Source: Nostoc piscinale CENA21
Lineage (GTDB): Bacteria; Cyanobacteriota; Cyanobacteriia; Cyanobacteriales; Nostocaceae
NCBI RefSeq assembly: GCF_001298445.1
Contig: NZ_CP012036.1
Coordinates: 1,305,263-1,369,262, forward strand
Direction of reading: 5' to 3'
Length of the DNA stretch: 64,000 nucleotides
The position numbers were made by a program, and so were the translations under genes. How positions within the stretch are numbered: the first letter of the stretch is position 1; each line of letters begins with the position of its first letter. A model generated the notes under the pieces. That model was not told the DNA's origin. It saw nothing but the letters and a program-made list of their open reading frames with translations, and did no database searches. Shown here piece after piece: positions 35,070-43,853 of the stretch.

Positions 35070-37136
35070 TTAGTCTAGGTAGGAGCAGGCTGAAACTGCA
35101 CTGCCCCTAGTCCGACTTATGGTTTTTTGGGTATGATTCAGCCACAGAGAAAGTGTTAAAGCTTTCCAAACTGGTAATGTTGAATCATCGTTTATATCCT
35201 CTGATGTAGATATAAGGTTGTTGTAGAATCTGTGTAGGGATTTGAGATCCACAAATTCTTGAATATTACTGACATCACTAGTCATCACTTCATCTAGTAG
35301 CTGGCGATCAAAATGTAATAATCCGCGTTGGAAGTTTGGTGTCATATCTGTTTTGCCACCACGCCATTGCACTTCTTGGGGAAGAATACCATCTAAAGCT
35401 CTCCGCATAATGAAGCGAGACCATCCTTGATGGAGTTTTTGCTCTGGTGGTAAAGATAGGCAAAATTCAATCAAGCGTTTATCCATAAAGGGATGACGCG
35501 ACTCTAGAGAAAATGCCGCAGCACATAAATCTCCTAATTCCAGTACTGTGGTAAACAAGGCGGAATTTAAGGTACGCCACTGTTCTTCTCTAACTGTAAT
35601 TGCCGGATTTTGGTCTTGTTCTGGAGATGATGTGAGGGGATTTATCCCGATTTGTTGGGCGAATTGCGGGTTGATTAAAGAAGTGACTTGGGGTTGATTT
35701 TGTTTATAACCCCGGAGCGATCGCCAAATCTTCAAGATATACTCAGGAACTAAGGGTTTAATTCCATATCTGACAAACAATCTCCGCCGCGACACTCGAA
35801 AGTGCTGTCCAATTTGCCAAGCAGTCTTCCCAAAGGTGAGATATTTTCTCTGTTTGACTAATTCTTGTAAGTAGGTAATGGCATATTGATAAAAAAGGGC
35901 GGCTAGTGATGTATTAAAGTGTTGCGATATGGCTTTAGCTTCTTGGATAAATTGCTGCCATTTGCCTTGACGTGCTAACTCTGCAAAGTATGTCACACCA
36001 TGAGATACGGTTGTATCACCATCAAAACCATCTAAAGAAATGCGAATACCTGCTTGCTGGGTGGCACGATTTAACCCCCACACGAGAAAATGGCTAGGCC
36101 CAATAAAGGGTTCTTCCATATATTGATAGTATTTCTGCCATTCTGATAAGGGGCCTGATTGATCAGCATGGACGTAATGAGGGACAAATCCACCTTGATT
36201 CAATACAGGGTTAATGTATTGACGTTCGTCGCATTCTGGAACTTTTTCAAAGATGTTGGAGAAGGTGTGCAGTTTGATACCTTTGGGTTGCAAGATATCT
36301 CTGGCTACACAAGCAATTGACGAAGAATCTAAGCCACCACTCAAATGACAGCTGACAGGAAATGCACTGCGTAAACGACAACGAACTGCTTCGGTAAATA
36401 TCTCACGGAAAGCGGCGGCATATTCGGCATCGGAGTTAAGTTTTAACTCTTCACCGATTTCTAAAGACCAGTAGGAGCGAGTTTTTAATTTACCTGTGGC
36501 ATTCACTGTCATTGTGTGAGCCGGAGGTAATCGATATATATGTTTGTAGGAGGTAATCGATTTATCTTCTATAAATGGATGCAGGTGATTGGCGATCGCA
36601 ATTTCATTCACTTTTTTCGGCACTTCTGGTAAACACAACAGCGCCTTCATTTCTGAAGCAAAGTAAAATTTCTTGCCTGGTTGATAGCAGTAATATAAGG
36701 GTTTGATACCAAAATGATCTCTCGCACAGAATAATTTCTGTTGATTTTGATCCCAAATCACAAATGCAAAGTCACCTAGCAATTTGGTTGGGCATTGTTC
36801 ACCCCATTTTTCGTAAGCTGCTAGTACTAACTTGCTGTCTGTGATTTTTTCAGGTGGGCAGTGGTTAATTGATAATGCAGAGATTAGTTCATCACGGTTA
36901 TCTATGCGTAAATCGGCTGTAATGACTAACTTAGTGGTTTGATCAACAAAAGGTAATTTTTCTAGCAGTGATTCTGGTGTTGTCCACAGCATCCGATGTC
37001 CTAAGCCAACTGCATCAGAACACCAGATATCTGCACCATCTGGCCCCCGATGAGCGATCGCATCTACCATCAAGACCAGCTTTTTCTGTTCAATTGCCTG
37101 ATTATCTAGATTGTAAATGCCAACTATACCGCTCAT
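35070..37136 (-). CDS. asparagine synthetase-like lasso cyclase (C protein)
   Basis: 688 residues. The N-terminal glutaminase-like domain starts MSGIVGIYN: the nucleophilic Cys2 of true asparagine synthetase is Ser, as in lasso cyclases, which do not use glutamine. The synthetase domain has the PP-loop SCHLSGGLDSSSIACVA (about 262-278), and closes with LPVWKALTLSLWLNH. It should adenylate Asp9 of the core and close the ring onto the N-terminus. The last 20 or so residues (TISRTRGSAVSACSYLD) are encoded by the hairpin repeat and do not look native. Starts three bases after the B2 gene ends. Confidence 0.9.
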   Translation of the reverse strand: MSGIVGIYNLDNQAIEQKKLVLMVDAIAHRGPDGADIWCSDAVGLGHRMLWTTPESLLEKLPFVDQTTKLVITADLRIDNRDELISALSINHCPPEKITDSKLVLAAYEKWGEQCPTKLLGDFAFVIWDQNQQKLFCARDHFGIKPLYYCYQPGKKFYFASEMKALLCLPEVPKKVNEIAIANHLHPFIEDKSITSYKHIYRLPPAHTMTVNATGKLKTRSYWSLEIGEELKLNSDAEYAAAFREIFTEAVRCRLRSAFPVSCHLSGGLDSSSIACVARDILQPKGIKLHTFSNIFEKVPECDERQYINPVLNQGGFVPHYVHADQSGPLSEWQKYYQYMEEPFIGPSHFLVWGLNRATQQAGIRISLDGFDGDTTVSHGVTYFAELARQGKWQQFIQEAKAISQHFNTSLAALFYQYAITYLQELVKQRKYLTFGKTAWQIGQHFRVSRRRLFVRYGIKPLVPEYILKIWRSLRGYKQNQPQVTSLINPQFAQQIGINPLTSSPEQDQNPAITVREEQWRTLNSALFTTVLELGDLCAAAFSLESRHPFMDKRLIEFCLSLPPEQKLHQGWSRFIMRRALDGILPQEVQWRGGKTDMTPNFQRGLLHFDRQLLDEVMTSDVSNIQEFVDLKSLHRFYNNLISTSEDINDDSTLPVWKALTLSLWLNHTQKTISRTRGSAVSACSYLD
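35072..35116 (-). ncRNA. conserved hairpin, copy 3, inside the end of the cyclase gene
   Basis: Same stem, TAGGGGCAG with CTGCTCCTA, and loop TGCAGTTTCAGC. It overlaps the last 15 codons of the cyclase gene (encoding RTRGSAVSACSYL) and ends 70 bases before precursor 3. The outer pairing is slightly weaker (GTCG for GTCT). Its presence in coding sequence suggests the hairpin-precursor unit joined or duplicated from the cyclase end. Confidence 0.75.
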
Positions 37137-37139
37137 GAT

Positions 37140-37571
37140 TTATATCCTTGCCAAAGACGGTAATGGAGTAAAGCGCGAGAGATCAGGTAGGTAGCCAATG
37201 ACAACATACCCTTGAGTTTCAATCCAAGCATGAGCTTCTAATTTGCCAGCTTCACTTTTAACAACTCCAATTCGCAATTCTGGTGTGTAACCATAACGAG
37301 TCATTAATACTTGGCAAGTTAAAGCCCGCGCTAGGCACTTGGCTCCCCCTGGTGTGTAGCGTGTGCTAACATTTACTGCCCAAACAATTTTGTGCAGAGA
37401 AATTGGTTCTAACTGGGAATTTGGTTTACTGATTTTGTTGATCAGTTTTCTTAAAGTATTAAACGATAGTAACCACATTCCTAGCCGAACTAACCCCAGC
37501 AAAACGAACGTCTTCAATAAAAATTGGCGATCGCTGTTGCTTAGTTGCAATAATTTAAGCAGACGCTTCAT
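37140..37571 (-). CDS. lasso leader peptidase (B2, transglutaminase-like)
   Basis: 143 residues with the transglutaminase-type cysteine protease core: catalytic Cys in PGGAKCLARALTCQ (about residue 80), His in LEAHAWIE (about 114) and an acidic partner shortly after. An N-terminal hydrophobic helix (FVLLGLVRLGMWLLSF) may bind the membrane or the precursor complex. Removes the leader after the residue following Thr(-2). Overlaps B1 by 17 bases. Confidence 0.9.
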   Translation of the reverse strand: MKRLLKLLQLSNSDRQFLLKTFVLLGLVRLGMWLLSFNTLRKLINKISKPNSQLEPISLHKIVWAVNVSTRYTPGGAKCLARALTCQVLMTRYGYTPELRIGVVKSEAGKLEAHAWIETQGYVVIGYLPDLSRFTPLPSLARI

Positions 37572-37860
37572 TGTTTATTTCTATCAATCCTTTAGCTGCT
37601 AAATCTTCTAGTAAAGCGGATATATCACGTTTGCATACCTCTGCATCTACTTGATATTCCGCTAGGATGGCATCTTCAATTTCTTGGACAGTCTTTGGTG
37701 ATTGGATGAAGTTCCATATACTGGCTCCTACTTGATTCAATCCATAGTAAGCACCAGATTTAATATCAAGGATTACCACCTCTCCTTGCAAGTCTGAACA
37801 GATTTGCTCTCTAGAGGCTACTACACTTAAACTTTCTGATGAACTTAGTTTTGTTGGCAT
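37555..37860 (-). CDS. PqqD-like RiPP recognition element (B1)
   Basis: 101 residues of PqqD fold: VVILDIKSGAYYGLNQVGAS (about 28-47) with the LN-VG-xIW motif, and a three-helix bundle (VQEIEDAILAEYQVD; CKRDISALLEDLAAKGLIE). RRE domains grip the leader YxxP motif and deliver the precursor to the protease. First gene of the cluster, so its promoter should lie in 37861-38100. Confidence 0.9.
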   Translation of the reverse strand: MPTKLSSSESLSVVASREQICSDLQGEVVILDIKSGAYYGLNQVGASIWNFIQSPKTVQEIEDAILAEYQVDAEVCKRDISALLEDLAAKGLIEINNEASA

Positions 37861-38844
37861 TTTTATAGTATAATCACTGATTTTTAACTGTTTATACTAA
37901 AAATAATTTATATCACCCTTGTAGAAATTACTGTTACGCAAGCTTGATATCTTCATCCTTTGTTTTAAAAATCGCTAACTTTATAAAGCAATTGTGAAGT
38001 AATATAAATACTCAAGTAGTATGACTGTCAATAATCAATTACTCTCTTCATTAATCACTACCAGATTGAGAGAGTAATTCAAGAGTATCTGCAAGTAATC
38101 AATACATCAAATGACCGATACAGCTATTTGCAGCATAAATAATTAACATCTCTGAAATAGAACTGCTCTAGTCAAAAATTAACTCCAAGTATGGAAGTAG
38201 TCAAAAGTATTTTTGGTAAGAATTCACCACTCAGTAAAAGACTGTACAGTAGGCGAGTTTACTGAAAGTCGCGCAACTGTCGTTCAGCAGTCAGACTTTA
38301 AAAACAATTCAGCCTGATTCATCTATTGATTGAGAGAGTTTGACTCAATTGTTCCACATTCTAGCTTCTGATATTCTGTCTCCTGACTCCTGAATTCTAT
38401 TTGATAAAATAGTGCAAATTGATTGGCTTTGAGTCAATATATCTTTTGAATGATATTTAAACTTGACTTATCAACACCAACAAGACACTTTAGCCTTGTA
38501 GACCGAATAATCCACAAAAAGTTCCCTTGTAAGTATAAGGGCGTAAATAATTGTACTTAGAAAAAGGCAGGAGGTAGGGGTTCGGCTAGGCTGAGGACAA
38601 GCTCATCAACCGTAAACAGAAAGCAGGAGGGAAGAGGGTTTTAGCTTAATTAACCTTTCTTAATATAGTTTTGTTTTTTCCCGCCGACTTACTTGCGTAC
38701 AATCAACAGTCACATTTTACTCGCGCAAAAGCGCAAAGAAGAGTTTTAGAGGTGTTGTCATTGTCTTTGGAAAGTGCGATCGCTCCATTATTTCCCAGCA
38801 TTTCTTATTCCATAATTAAAATACCAGAAACAATGGAAGTGATT
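37861..38844. other. long gene-poor region upstream of the lasso cluster
   Basis: About 980 bases without a supportable intact gene. The proximal 250 bases are AT-rich and should hold the lasso promoter. Short repeats are present: CTCCTGACTCCTGAATTC near 38381, an AGGCAGGAGG unit near 38566-38578 and a TTCGGCT...AGGCTGAG stretch near 38580. An open frame from 38671 has no coding character apart from its last 30 codons, which are listed separately. Confidence 0.55.
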
Positions 38845-38934
38845 ATGACTGTGCAGTTATTAAGACGTAAATTCACAGTGCAGCAATATCATAAGAGGTC
38901 TGTTCATGTTCAAAGGCTGAGGTTTCAAGTATAA
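38845..38934 (+). pseudogene. remnant of a Uma2-family gene (5' end only)
   Basis: The frame starting ATG at 38845 reads MTVQLLRRKFTVQQYHK, the typical start of cyanobacterial Uma2 (DUF820) nuclease-like proteins, then diverges and stops after 29 codons at a tandem CTCCTGC repeat (38937-38957). No further Uma2 sequence is visible, so the gene is truncated at the repeat. A complete family member is at 49299. Confidence 0.5.
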
Positions 38935-38959
38935 ATTACCTCCTGCCTCCTGCCTTTGA

Positions 38960-41005
38960 TTACTTTGCTATTCGCCAAATTTTGATGGTATTATCCTCGC
39001 TGCCACTGACAATTGTCCTACCATCAGCCGTAAAACCAACAGATGTCACGGTATCTGCATGGCCTGTCAAGGTATTCATCACTTCCCCTGTGGCTAAATT
39101 CCAAAGTTTGATGGTACGATCGCGGCTGGCACTAGCTAAGATCATTCCATCTGGGCTAAAAGCAACACAAGTCACGGTGTTAGCATGACCTGTAAAGGTG
39201 CGAAGTACTTCGCCGGATGCGACATCCCAAAGTTTAATGGTGCGATCGCGGCTGGTACTGGCTAAGGTGGTACTATCAGGACTAAAGGCTACTGATGTGA
39301 TTGTATTTGTATTACCTTTGAGGGTGCGGGCTGGGTCATCTTGATAAAGATGCCAAAGTTTAATGGTTTTATCAAAACTCCCACTGGCTAAATTACGCCC
39401 ATCAGGACTAATAGCAACAGAACGCACCCAAAATTTATGTCCTTTCAGGGTGCGAATCAGTTTTCCTGTGCCTAAATTCCAAACTTTGAGGGTGTTATCA
39501 TCGCTACCACTAACCAAAGTTTTGCCATTGGGACTAATAGCTAAGGCTTGAATTGAATCTGTATGTCCCTCTAATGTGTAAACGATTTTACCTGTTGTCA
39601 AATTCCAAACTTTAATAGTTTTATCATCACTTCCACTCACTAAAGTTTTGCCATTAGGACTAATAGCCACAGCATTGACTTTTTGCGAATGTCCATTCAG
39701 GGTTAAAATTTCTTTTCCTGTGGCAATATTCCACATATTAATTATCCTCTCCCCTTCGCCACTGCTAGCAATTGTTTGCCCATCAGGACTAATGGCAACA
39801 GAGACAACAAATTTTGCTGTACCTTGGAGGGTATTAGCTAAGGCAATATTTTTAACTGGAATATTCGGTGACTGACCAAAAACAACTTCATTTTGAGAAT
39901 GACTGTAATTTGCTGGCTTGAGTTTTGATAACAAAATCACTTGAATTTGACGATATTGTTGATACCAAGTATCACTAAATCCAAATAATAAGATAAATGC
40001 AGCCGCCAAAACTGAAATTTTTACAACAGCATATTGAAATGAAAAAGTTGATTTTGGTTGAGTTACGGTAAATTTGCCCGATGACTGACCGGCGGCTGGT
40101 AAAGCGCGTGGTAAGGTGGGAATTAAATCTTTTATAACTTCATCGGCTGACTGATAGCGTTGACTTAAGTCTTTTTGCAACAACTTATTCATGACGTTAT
40201 CTAATTCTGGCGACAAAGGACTCCGCAAATATTGTCGCCAATTATTTGCCCAGCCATAGCCATGTTCCATCCACAATTGAAACGGGGATGTTCCTGTTAG
40301 CAAATGAAAACAAGTAGCCCCCAAACTAAACAAATCACTGGCTGGATAAGCTTTACCATCTCGAATTTGTTCCAGTGGGGAATAACCATGCGAACCAATA
40401 GATGTGCCACTTTTATTTTTGACTTTTTCGGTTAATTGTTTAGAAGAACCAAAATCAATCAAACTGAGTCGCCCATCATAACGACAGCGAATTAAATTTT
40501 CTGGTTTAATGTCTCGGTGAATTACACCGCGATCATGAATGAATTTAAGTACAGGCAATAAATCAAGTAAAATAGCTTGAATTTCATTTGCTTTATAAAC
40601 TCGGCGTTGTTGTAACTCTTTTAACAAGTTCTGCCCATTAATAAACTGTTGGACTAAATAAAGGCATTTATCTTGCTCAAAGTAAGCAATTAGTGTGGGA
40701 ATTTGGGGATGTTCGCCAAGTTCTTGCAGTCGCTTTGCTTCTTCTGCAAATAACTCCATTGCCTTTTTTTGCGACCAAGTTCCTTGAAATTTTGGCGCTA
40801 ATTGCTTAATTACACAAAGTTCATTGAGTTTATCAGTATCTTCTGATAAATAAGTTCTGCCAAACCCTCCTTCATCGGAAAGCACCCGAATCACTCGGAA
40901 GCGATTTCTTAACAGTGGCACTAAGGGAGTGCTACAAGTTTGGCATGACTGCTTGCCTTTGGGATTTAGAGGATTTGGGCAATCGGGATTTAAGCAGCAG
41001 ATCAT
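38960..41005 (-). CDS. Ser/Thr protein kinase with C-terminal WD40 propeller
   Basis: 681 residues. An N-terminal cysteine cluster (CCLNPDCPNP, CQTC) resembles a small zinc ribbon. The kinase domain at about 30-300 has the glycine loop DEGGFGRTY, VIKQL lysine, HRDIKPENLI catalytic loop, IDFGSSK and an activation segment GTSIGSHGYSPLEQ. One membrane helix at about 330-350 (ISVLAAAFILLFGFSD) leads to seven WD40 repeats (395-680), so the propeller is outside the plasma membrane if the kinase is inside. This Pkn architecture is common in filamentous cyanobacteria. Substrate unknown. Repeats 5-7 are very alike. Confidence 0.95.
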   Translation of the reverse strand: MICCLNPDCPNPLNPKGKQSCQTCSTPLVPLLRNRFRVIRVLSDEGGFGRTYLSEDTDKLNELCVIKQLAPKFQGTWSQKKAMELFAEEAKRLQELGEHPQIPTLIAYFEQDKCLYLVQQFINGQNLLKELQQRRVYKANEIQAILLDLLPVLKFIHDRGVIHRDIKPENLIRCRYDGRLSLIDFGSSKQLTEKVKNKSGTSIGSHGYSPLEQIRDGKAYPASDLFSLGATCFHLLTGTSPFQLWMEHGYGWANNWRQYLRSPLSPELDNVMNKLLQKDLSQRYQSADEVIKDLIPTLPRALPAAGQSSGKFTVTQPKSTFSFQYAVVKISVLAAAFILLFGFSDTWYQQYRQIQVILLSKLKPANYSHSQNEVVFGQSPNIPVKNIALANTLQGTAKFVVSVAISPDGQTIASSGEGERIINMWNIATGKEILTLNGHSQKVNAVAISPNGKTLVSGSDDKTIKVWNLTTGKIVYTLEGHTDSIQALAISPNGKTLVSGSDDNTLKVWNLGTGKLIRTLKGHKFWVRSVAISPDGRNLASGSFDKTIKLWHLYQDDPARTLKGNTNTITSVAFSPDSTTLASTSRDRTIKLWDVASGEVLRTFTGHANTVTCVAFSPDGMILASASRDRTIKLWNLATGEVMNTLTGHADTVTSVGFTADGRTIVSGSEDNTIKIWRIAK

Positions 41006-41351
41006 TATCTGACAGGTGCGACTGCATAAAAATTTTTACTAAGTTAACCCCGATATTTCCCTTGATTAAAATTGACTCTCTCGTATTGATGGTAGACCCC
41101 TGTGATTGTGGGGAGTGGGGAATTAATTATATAGTCAATTTTGGTAAATGCTCATAAGTTTTCCTCAGTGCTGGAAAACCACGAGAGTCATGAGATGAAT
41201 TTTATCGATTATATATTAACTTGCTCTACCACCAAACGACATTCGTTATTCATCGCATCGTGTTGGTAGCAACTTTAGCAGCAGGAAAATTTAGGATGTC
41301 ATTAGCCATTTGTAGTGACAAAGAACAAATGACCAATGACCAAAATTTTAG
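41006..41351. other. gene-free spacer
   Basis: Between the kinase start and the exbD stop. It holds the presumed kinase promoter and short AT-rich sequence. No repeat family, HIP1 site or open frame of interest was seen. Confidence 0.4.
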
Positions 41352-41757
41352 CTAAGGTTTCTGAGTTGCGATCGCTAATTTTGCCCCTTGGACTTGTCTG
41401 ACTTGATCCATCACCGCCACTACCTTACCATGTGTGACTGTTTCATCAGCATTCACAATCACTAATGCTTCTTGGTTATTGCCAACCAAAGTCCGCAATT
41501 GTCCAGCTAAAGCATCAACACTTGTAGGTTGACGGTTGACACTCACTACTCCATCTTTATCAACTGTCACGGTTATTTTGGCGGGAACTTGCTGCTGTCT
41601 AGCTGTTGCAGCTTTAGGTAAGTTGACTGGCAAACCTTCTGAGCGAGTTAAAAATAGAGTTGACATAATAAAAAAATGTCAAAATCGCAAATATCACATC
41701 AATCATCGGTACGATGTTGATTTGCGGTGGTAAATCTGGCTCATCTTGTAGACGCAT
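41352..41757 (-). CDS. exbD: ExbD/TolR-family transport protein; frame broken at T7
   Basis: 134 residues after correction. From the ATG at 41757 the protein reads MRLQDEPDLPPQINIVPMID, giving the conserved membrane aspartate of ExbD/TolR, then VIFAILTFF. A run of seven A on the plus strand (41670-41676) breaks the frame; with six it continues IMSTLFLTRSEGLPVNLPKA into the periplasmic domain. ExbD couples the proton gradient, with ExbB, to outer-membrane transport. It overlaps exbB by 17 bases. Uncorrected, translation could only start after the membrane helix, which would be non-functional. Confidence 0.9.
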
Positions 41758-42394
41758 AGGTTCTGTCTCCCCGTTCATAGCGGTGACGATAGAGCAGTTC
41801 TAATTGTCCACCATATTCTTGCATAGCCGCAATTTGGCGTTGATATAACCCTCGAAAGGTGTTAGCAAATAATAGCGTAAAAATAGCTACAATTAATCCC
41901 GAAGCTGTGGAAACCAGCGCCTCACTAATACCTGCGGTCACTCCGGCGGTTTTAGTACCTCCCACATCACCCAAGTTTAATGATGCAAAAGACACAATCA
42001 ACCCTAATACAGTACCCAATAAACCTAAAAGTGGCGCTAAACCAATAATTGTATCAAACATATTTTGAAACCGTTTGAGAACCGGAATTTCGGCTTGGGC
42101 TTCACTTTCTAAGGCCAGACGAAATTCTTCGGGTGTGGGTTCTTCTAGTTGCAGTGCAGCTAAAAAAATGCGGGCTACAGGTAAGTCTGCATTCTTTTGC
42201 AACTTATCTAACGCACTCACCACATTATCCAGGCGGTAAAGATGCAAAACTTCGCGGACTACACGATTTTGCCGAGTGTTAATCCGATACCAAAAGCGTA
42301 CTCGCTCGATAATTAATGCGATCGCCACCACACTAAACGCTAGCAGCGGCCACATCACTACGCCGCCTGCTTGAAACAGTTGATTGATGAACAT
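41741..42394 (-). CDS. exbB: MotA/TolQ/ExbB proton channel protein
   Basis: 217 residues with three membrane helices: about 10-30 (GGVVMWPLLAFSVVAIALII), 120-145 (IIGLAPLLGLLGTVLGLIVSF) and 162-185 (EALVSTASGLIVAIFTLLFANTF). The APLLGLLGTV-G and ALVSTA-GL--AI signatures are those of ExbB/TolQ. It works with ExbD at the plasma membrane, energising TonB-dependent uptake or envelope processes. No tonB gene is in the window. Confidence 0.93.
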   Translation of the reverse strand: MFINQLFQAGGVVMWPLLAFSVVAIALIIERVRFWYRINTRQNRVVREVLHLYRLDNVVSALDKLQKNADLPVARIFLAALQLEEPTPEEFRLALESEAQAEIPVLKRFQNMFDTIIGLAPLLGLLGTVLGLIVSFASLNLGDVGGTKTAGVTAGISEALVSTASGLIVAIFTLLFANTFRGLYQRQIAAMQEYGGQLELLYRHRYERGDRTYASTR

Positions 42395-42802
42395 GCAATA
42401 TCTCTAAAGAACTAAATGGACAACGTTACAGTTAGATTAATAGTTTACAGCACTAAATGATATATCTTATCAATAAGTAACCAAAAAAATCAAAAGTTCT
42501 GTCAAGTTAAATTTTCTTTCGATGACATAATTATTGATACTGCCTCCCATCTGGATTATTTCAAACCCTGATAAATCAAGGACTTGCCCAAGGATACTGT
42601 AGACAACAGTAGACTCAGGGATTTTGGCAATTGATTGCTTGACTTTGGCGACAGCTAGTTTTAACTGGGATCAATAACTAACAAGAACTTGCAACAAGTT
42701 GTGAGATTACCTATAAAATCTATTCCTTACTCCTCATGACCTACTTCTACAGGTAGTTTATAAATCAAATTTGTTGACGTACTTTATGATTCTTGAGCAT
42801 CT
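42395..42802. other. gene-free spacer between exbB and the FMN-binding gene
   Basis: Divergent promoter region of about 400 bases, AT-rich. No repeats matching the families listed here and no credible small gene were seen. Confidence 0.4.
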
Positions 42803-43390
42803 ATGGCTAAACTATTTGACTCGATAACCGAAGAACTGCAAGAGTTTATTGCAGCCCAAAACCTGTTTTTTGTAGGGACTGCACCCCTGAGTCCTACGGG
42901 TCACGTTAATTTATCTCCCAAAGGTCTTGATTGCTTGCGAATCTTGTCACCTCACCGAGTAGCATACCTCGACCTGACAGGTAGTGGTAACGAAACCTCA
43001 GCCCATCTGCAAGAAAACGGTCGCATTACGTTTATGTTTTGCGCCTTTGTGGAACCACCACGCATTTTGCGACTTTATGGTAAAGGTTACGTAGTTTTAC
43101 CGAGTTCTTCTGAATGGGACTCGTTATCTTCGGTGTTTCCTCAGATACCAGGGACTAGACAAATTATTGTTGCTGATATTGAGATTGTGCAAAGTTCCTG
43201 TGGGCTTGGCGTTCCTCTTTATGAATACCAAGGTCAACGCCAAACGCTAGTCAATTGGGCGATTCAAAAAGGGGAACAGGGAGTGAGAGAATATCAACAA
43301 CAAAAAAACAGCATCAGCATTGATGGTTTACCAACACCATTGAGTCAATTACAGCAGAATGTAGGAGTCAGGAGTCAGAATACAAAATAG
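42803..43390 (+). CDS. pyridoxamine 5'-phosphate oxidase-like FMN-binding protein
   Basis: 195 residues with the split-barrel fold: AAQNLFFVGTAPLSPTGHVN (about 18-37), LSPKGLDCLRIL, VAYLDLTGSGNETSAHL and NGRITFMFCAFVEPPRILRL (72-91), typical of general-stress-type PNPOx-like proteins. The substrate is not predictable; such proteins bind FMN or haem. The last residues (GVRSQNTK) are encoded by a short AGGAGTCAGGAGTCAG repeat, so the C-terminus may be secondary. Cytosolic, apparently monocistronic. Confidence 0.85.
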   Translation: MAKLFDSITEELQEFIAAQNLFFVGTAPLSPTGHVNLSPKGLDCLRILSPHRVAYLDLTGSGNETSAHLQENGRITFMFCAFVEPPRILRLYGKGYVVLPSSSEWDSLSSVFPQIPGTRQIIVADIEIVQSSCGLGVPLYEYQGQRQTLVNWAIQKGEQGVREYQQQKNSISIDGLPTPLSQLQQNVGVRSQNTK

Positions 43391-43853
43391 AAACAGGCTA
43401 TATACTTAGTTTTGACCTGAAAGGCTGTATTTCAATTGGTTAAAATCTGTTGTATGTTTAGGCAAAATTAGCATTTCATCGATTTTTGTTTAATCTACGC
43501 CAAAAAATCCCAAATCAGAAATTTATTGTCAATTGTCCATAGTCTAAAAAAGCTGGATTTTTAACTATTGATTGTGGACTTTTGACAAAAATAACCTTTA
43601 TCAAGAGAATTTTTGATCTCGTTCCCAGAATGCTGCAAATTATCCCAAATATCGGCAATAATCTCTATTTATTAGTTCATTATCTCGCTGATATTCATGA
43701 TTAAATTTATGGTGAAGGAACTATTCTGTGGTTTGCGTGTCTTGACGTAATGATTTGCTACGAATTATGATTCGAGTTTATTCCGGATCAACCGGTACGG
43801 TCTCGAAAATTAGTGCAAGTAAATTCAACTGTCGCTCTCAATAAATCACACGC
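43391..43853. other. gene-free spacer
   Basis: About 460 bases, AT-rich, with the promoter of the AMIN-beta-lactamase gene presumably near its right end. A loose inverted repeat (ATTGTCCATAGTC near 43530, GATTGTGGACTTTTG near 43567) is the only structure noticed. No gene. Confidence 0.4.

Noticed and set aside
34239..35116. The three hairpins as rho-independent terminators
   Set aside because: No U tract follows the stem on the coding strand, and downstream genes of the same cluster would be cut off.
38671..38844. Upstream part of the 87-codon frame at 38671
   Set aside because: Low-complexity repeat-derived sequence without homology; only the last 30 codons look like a Uma2 start.
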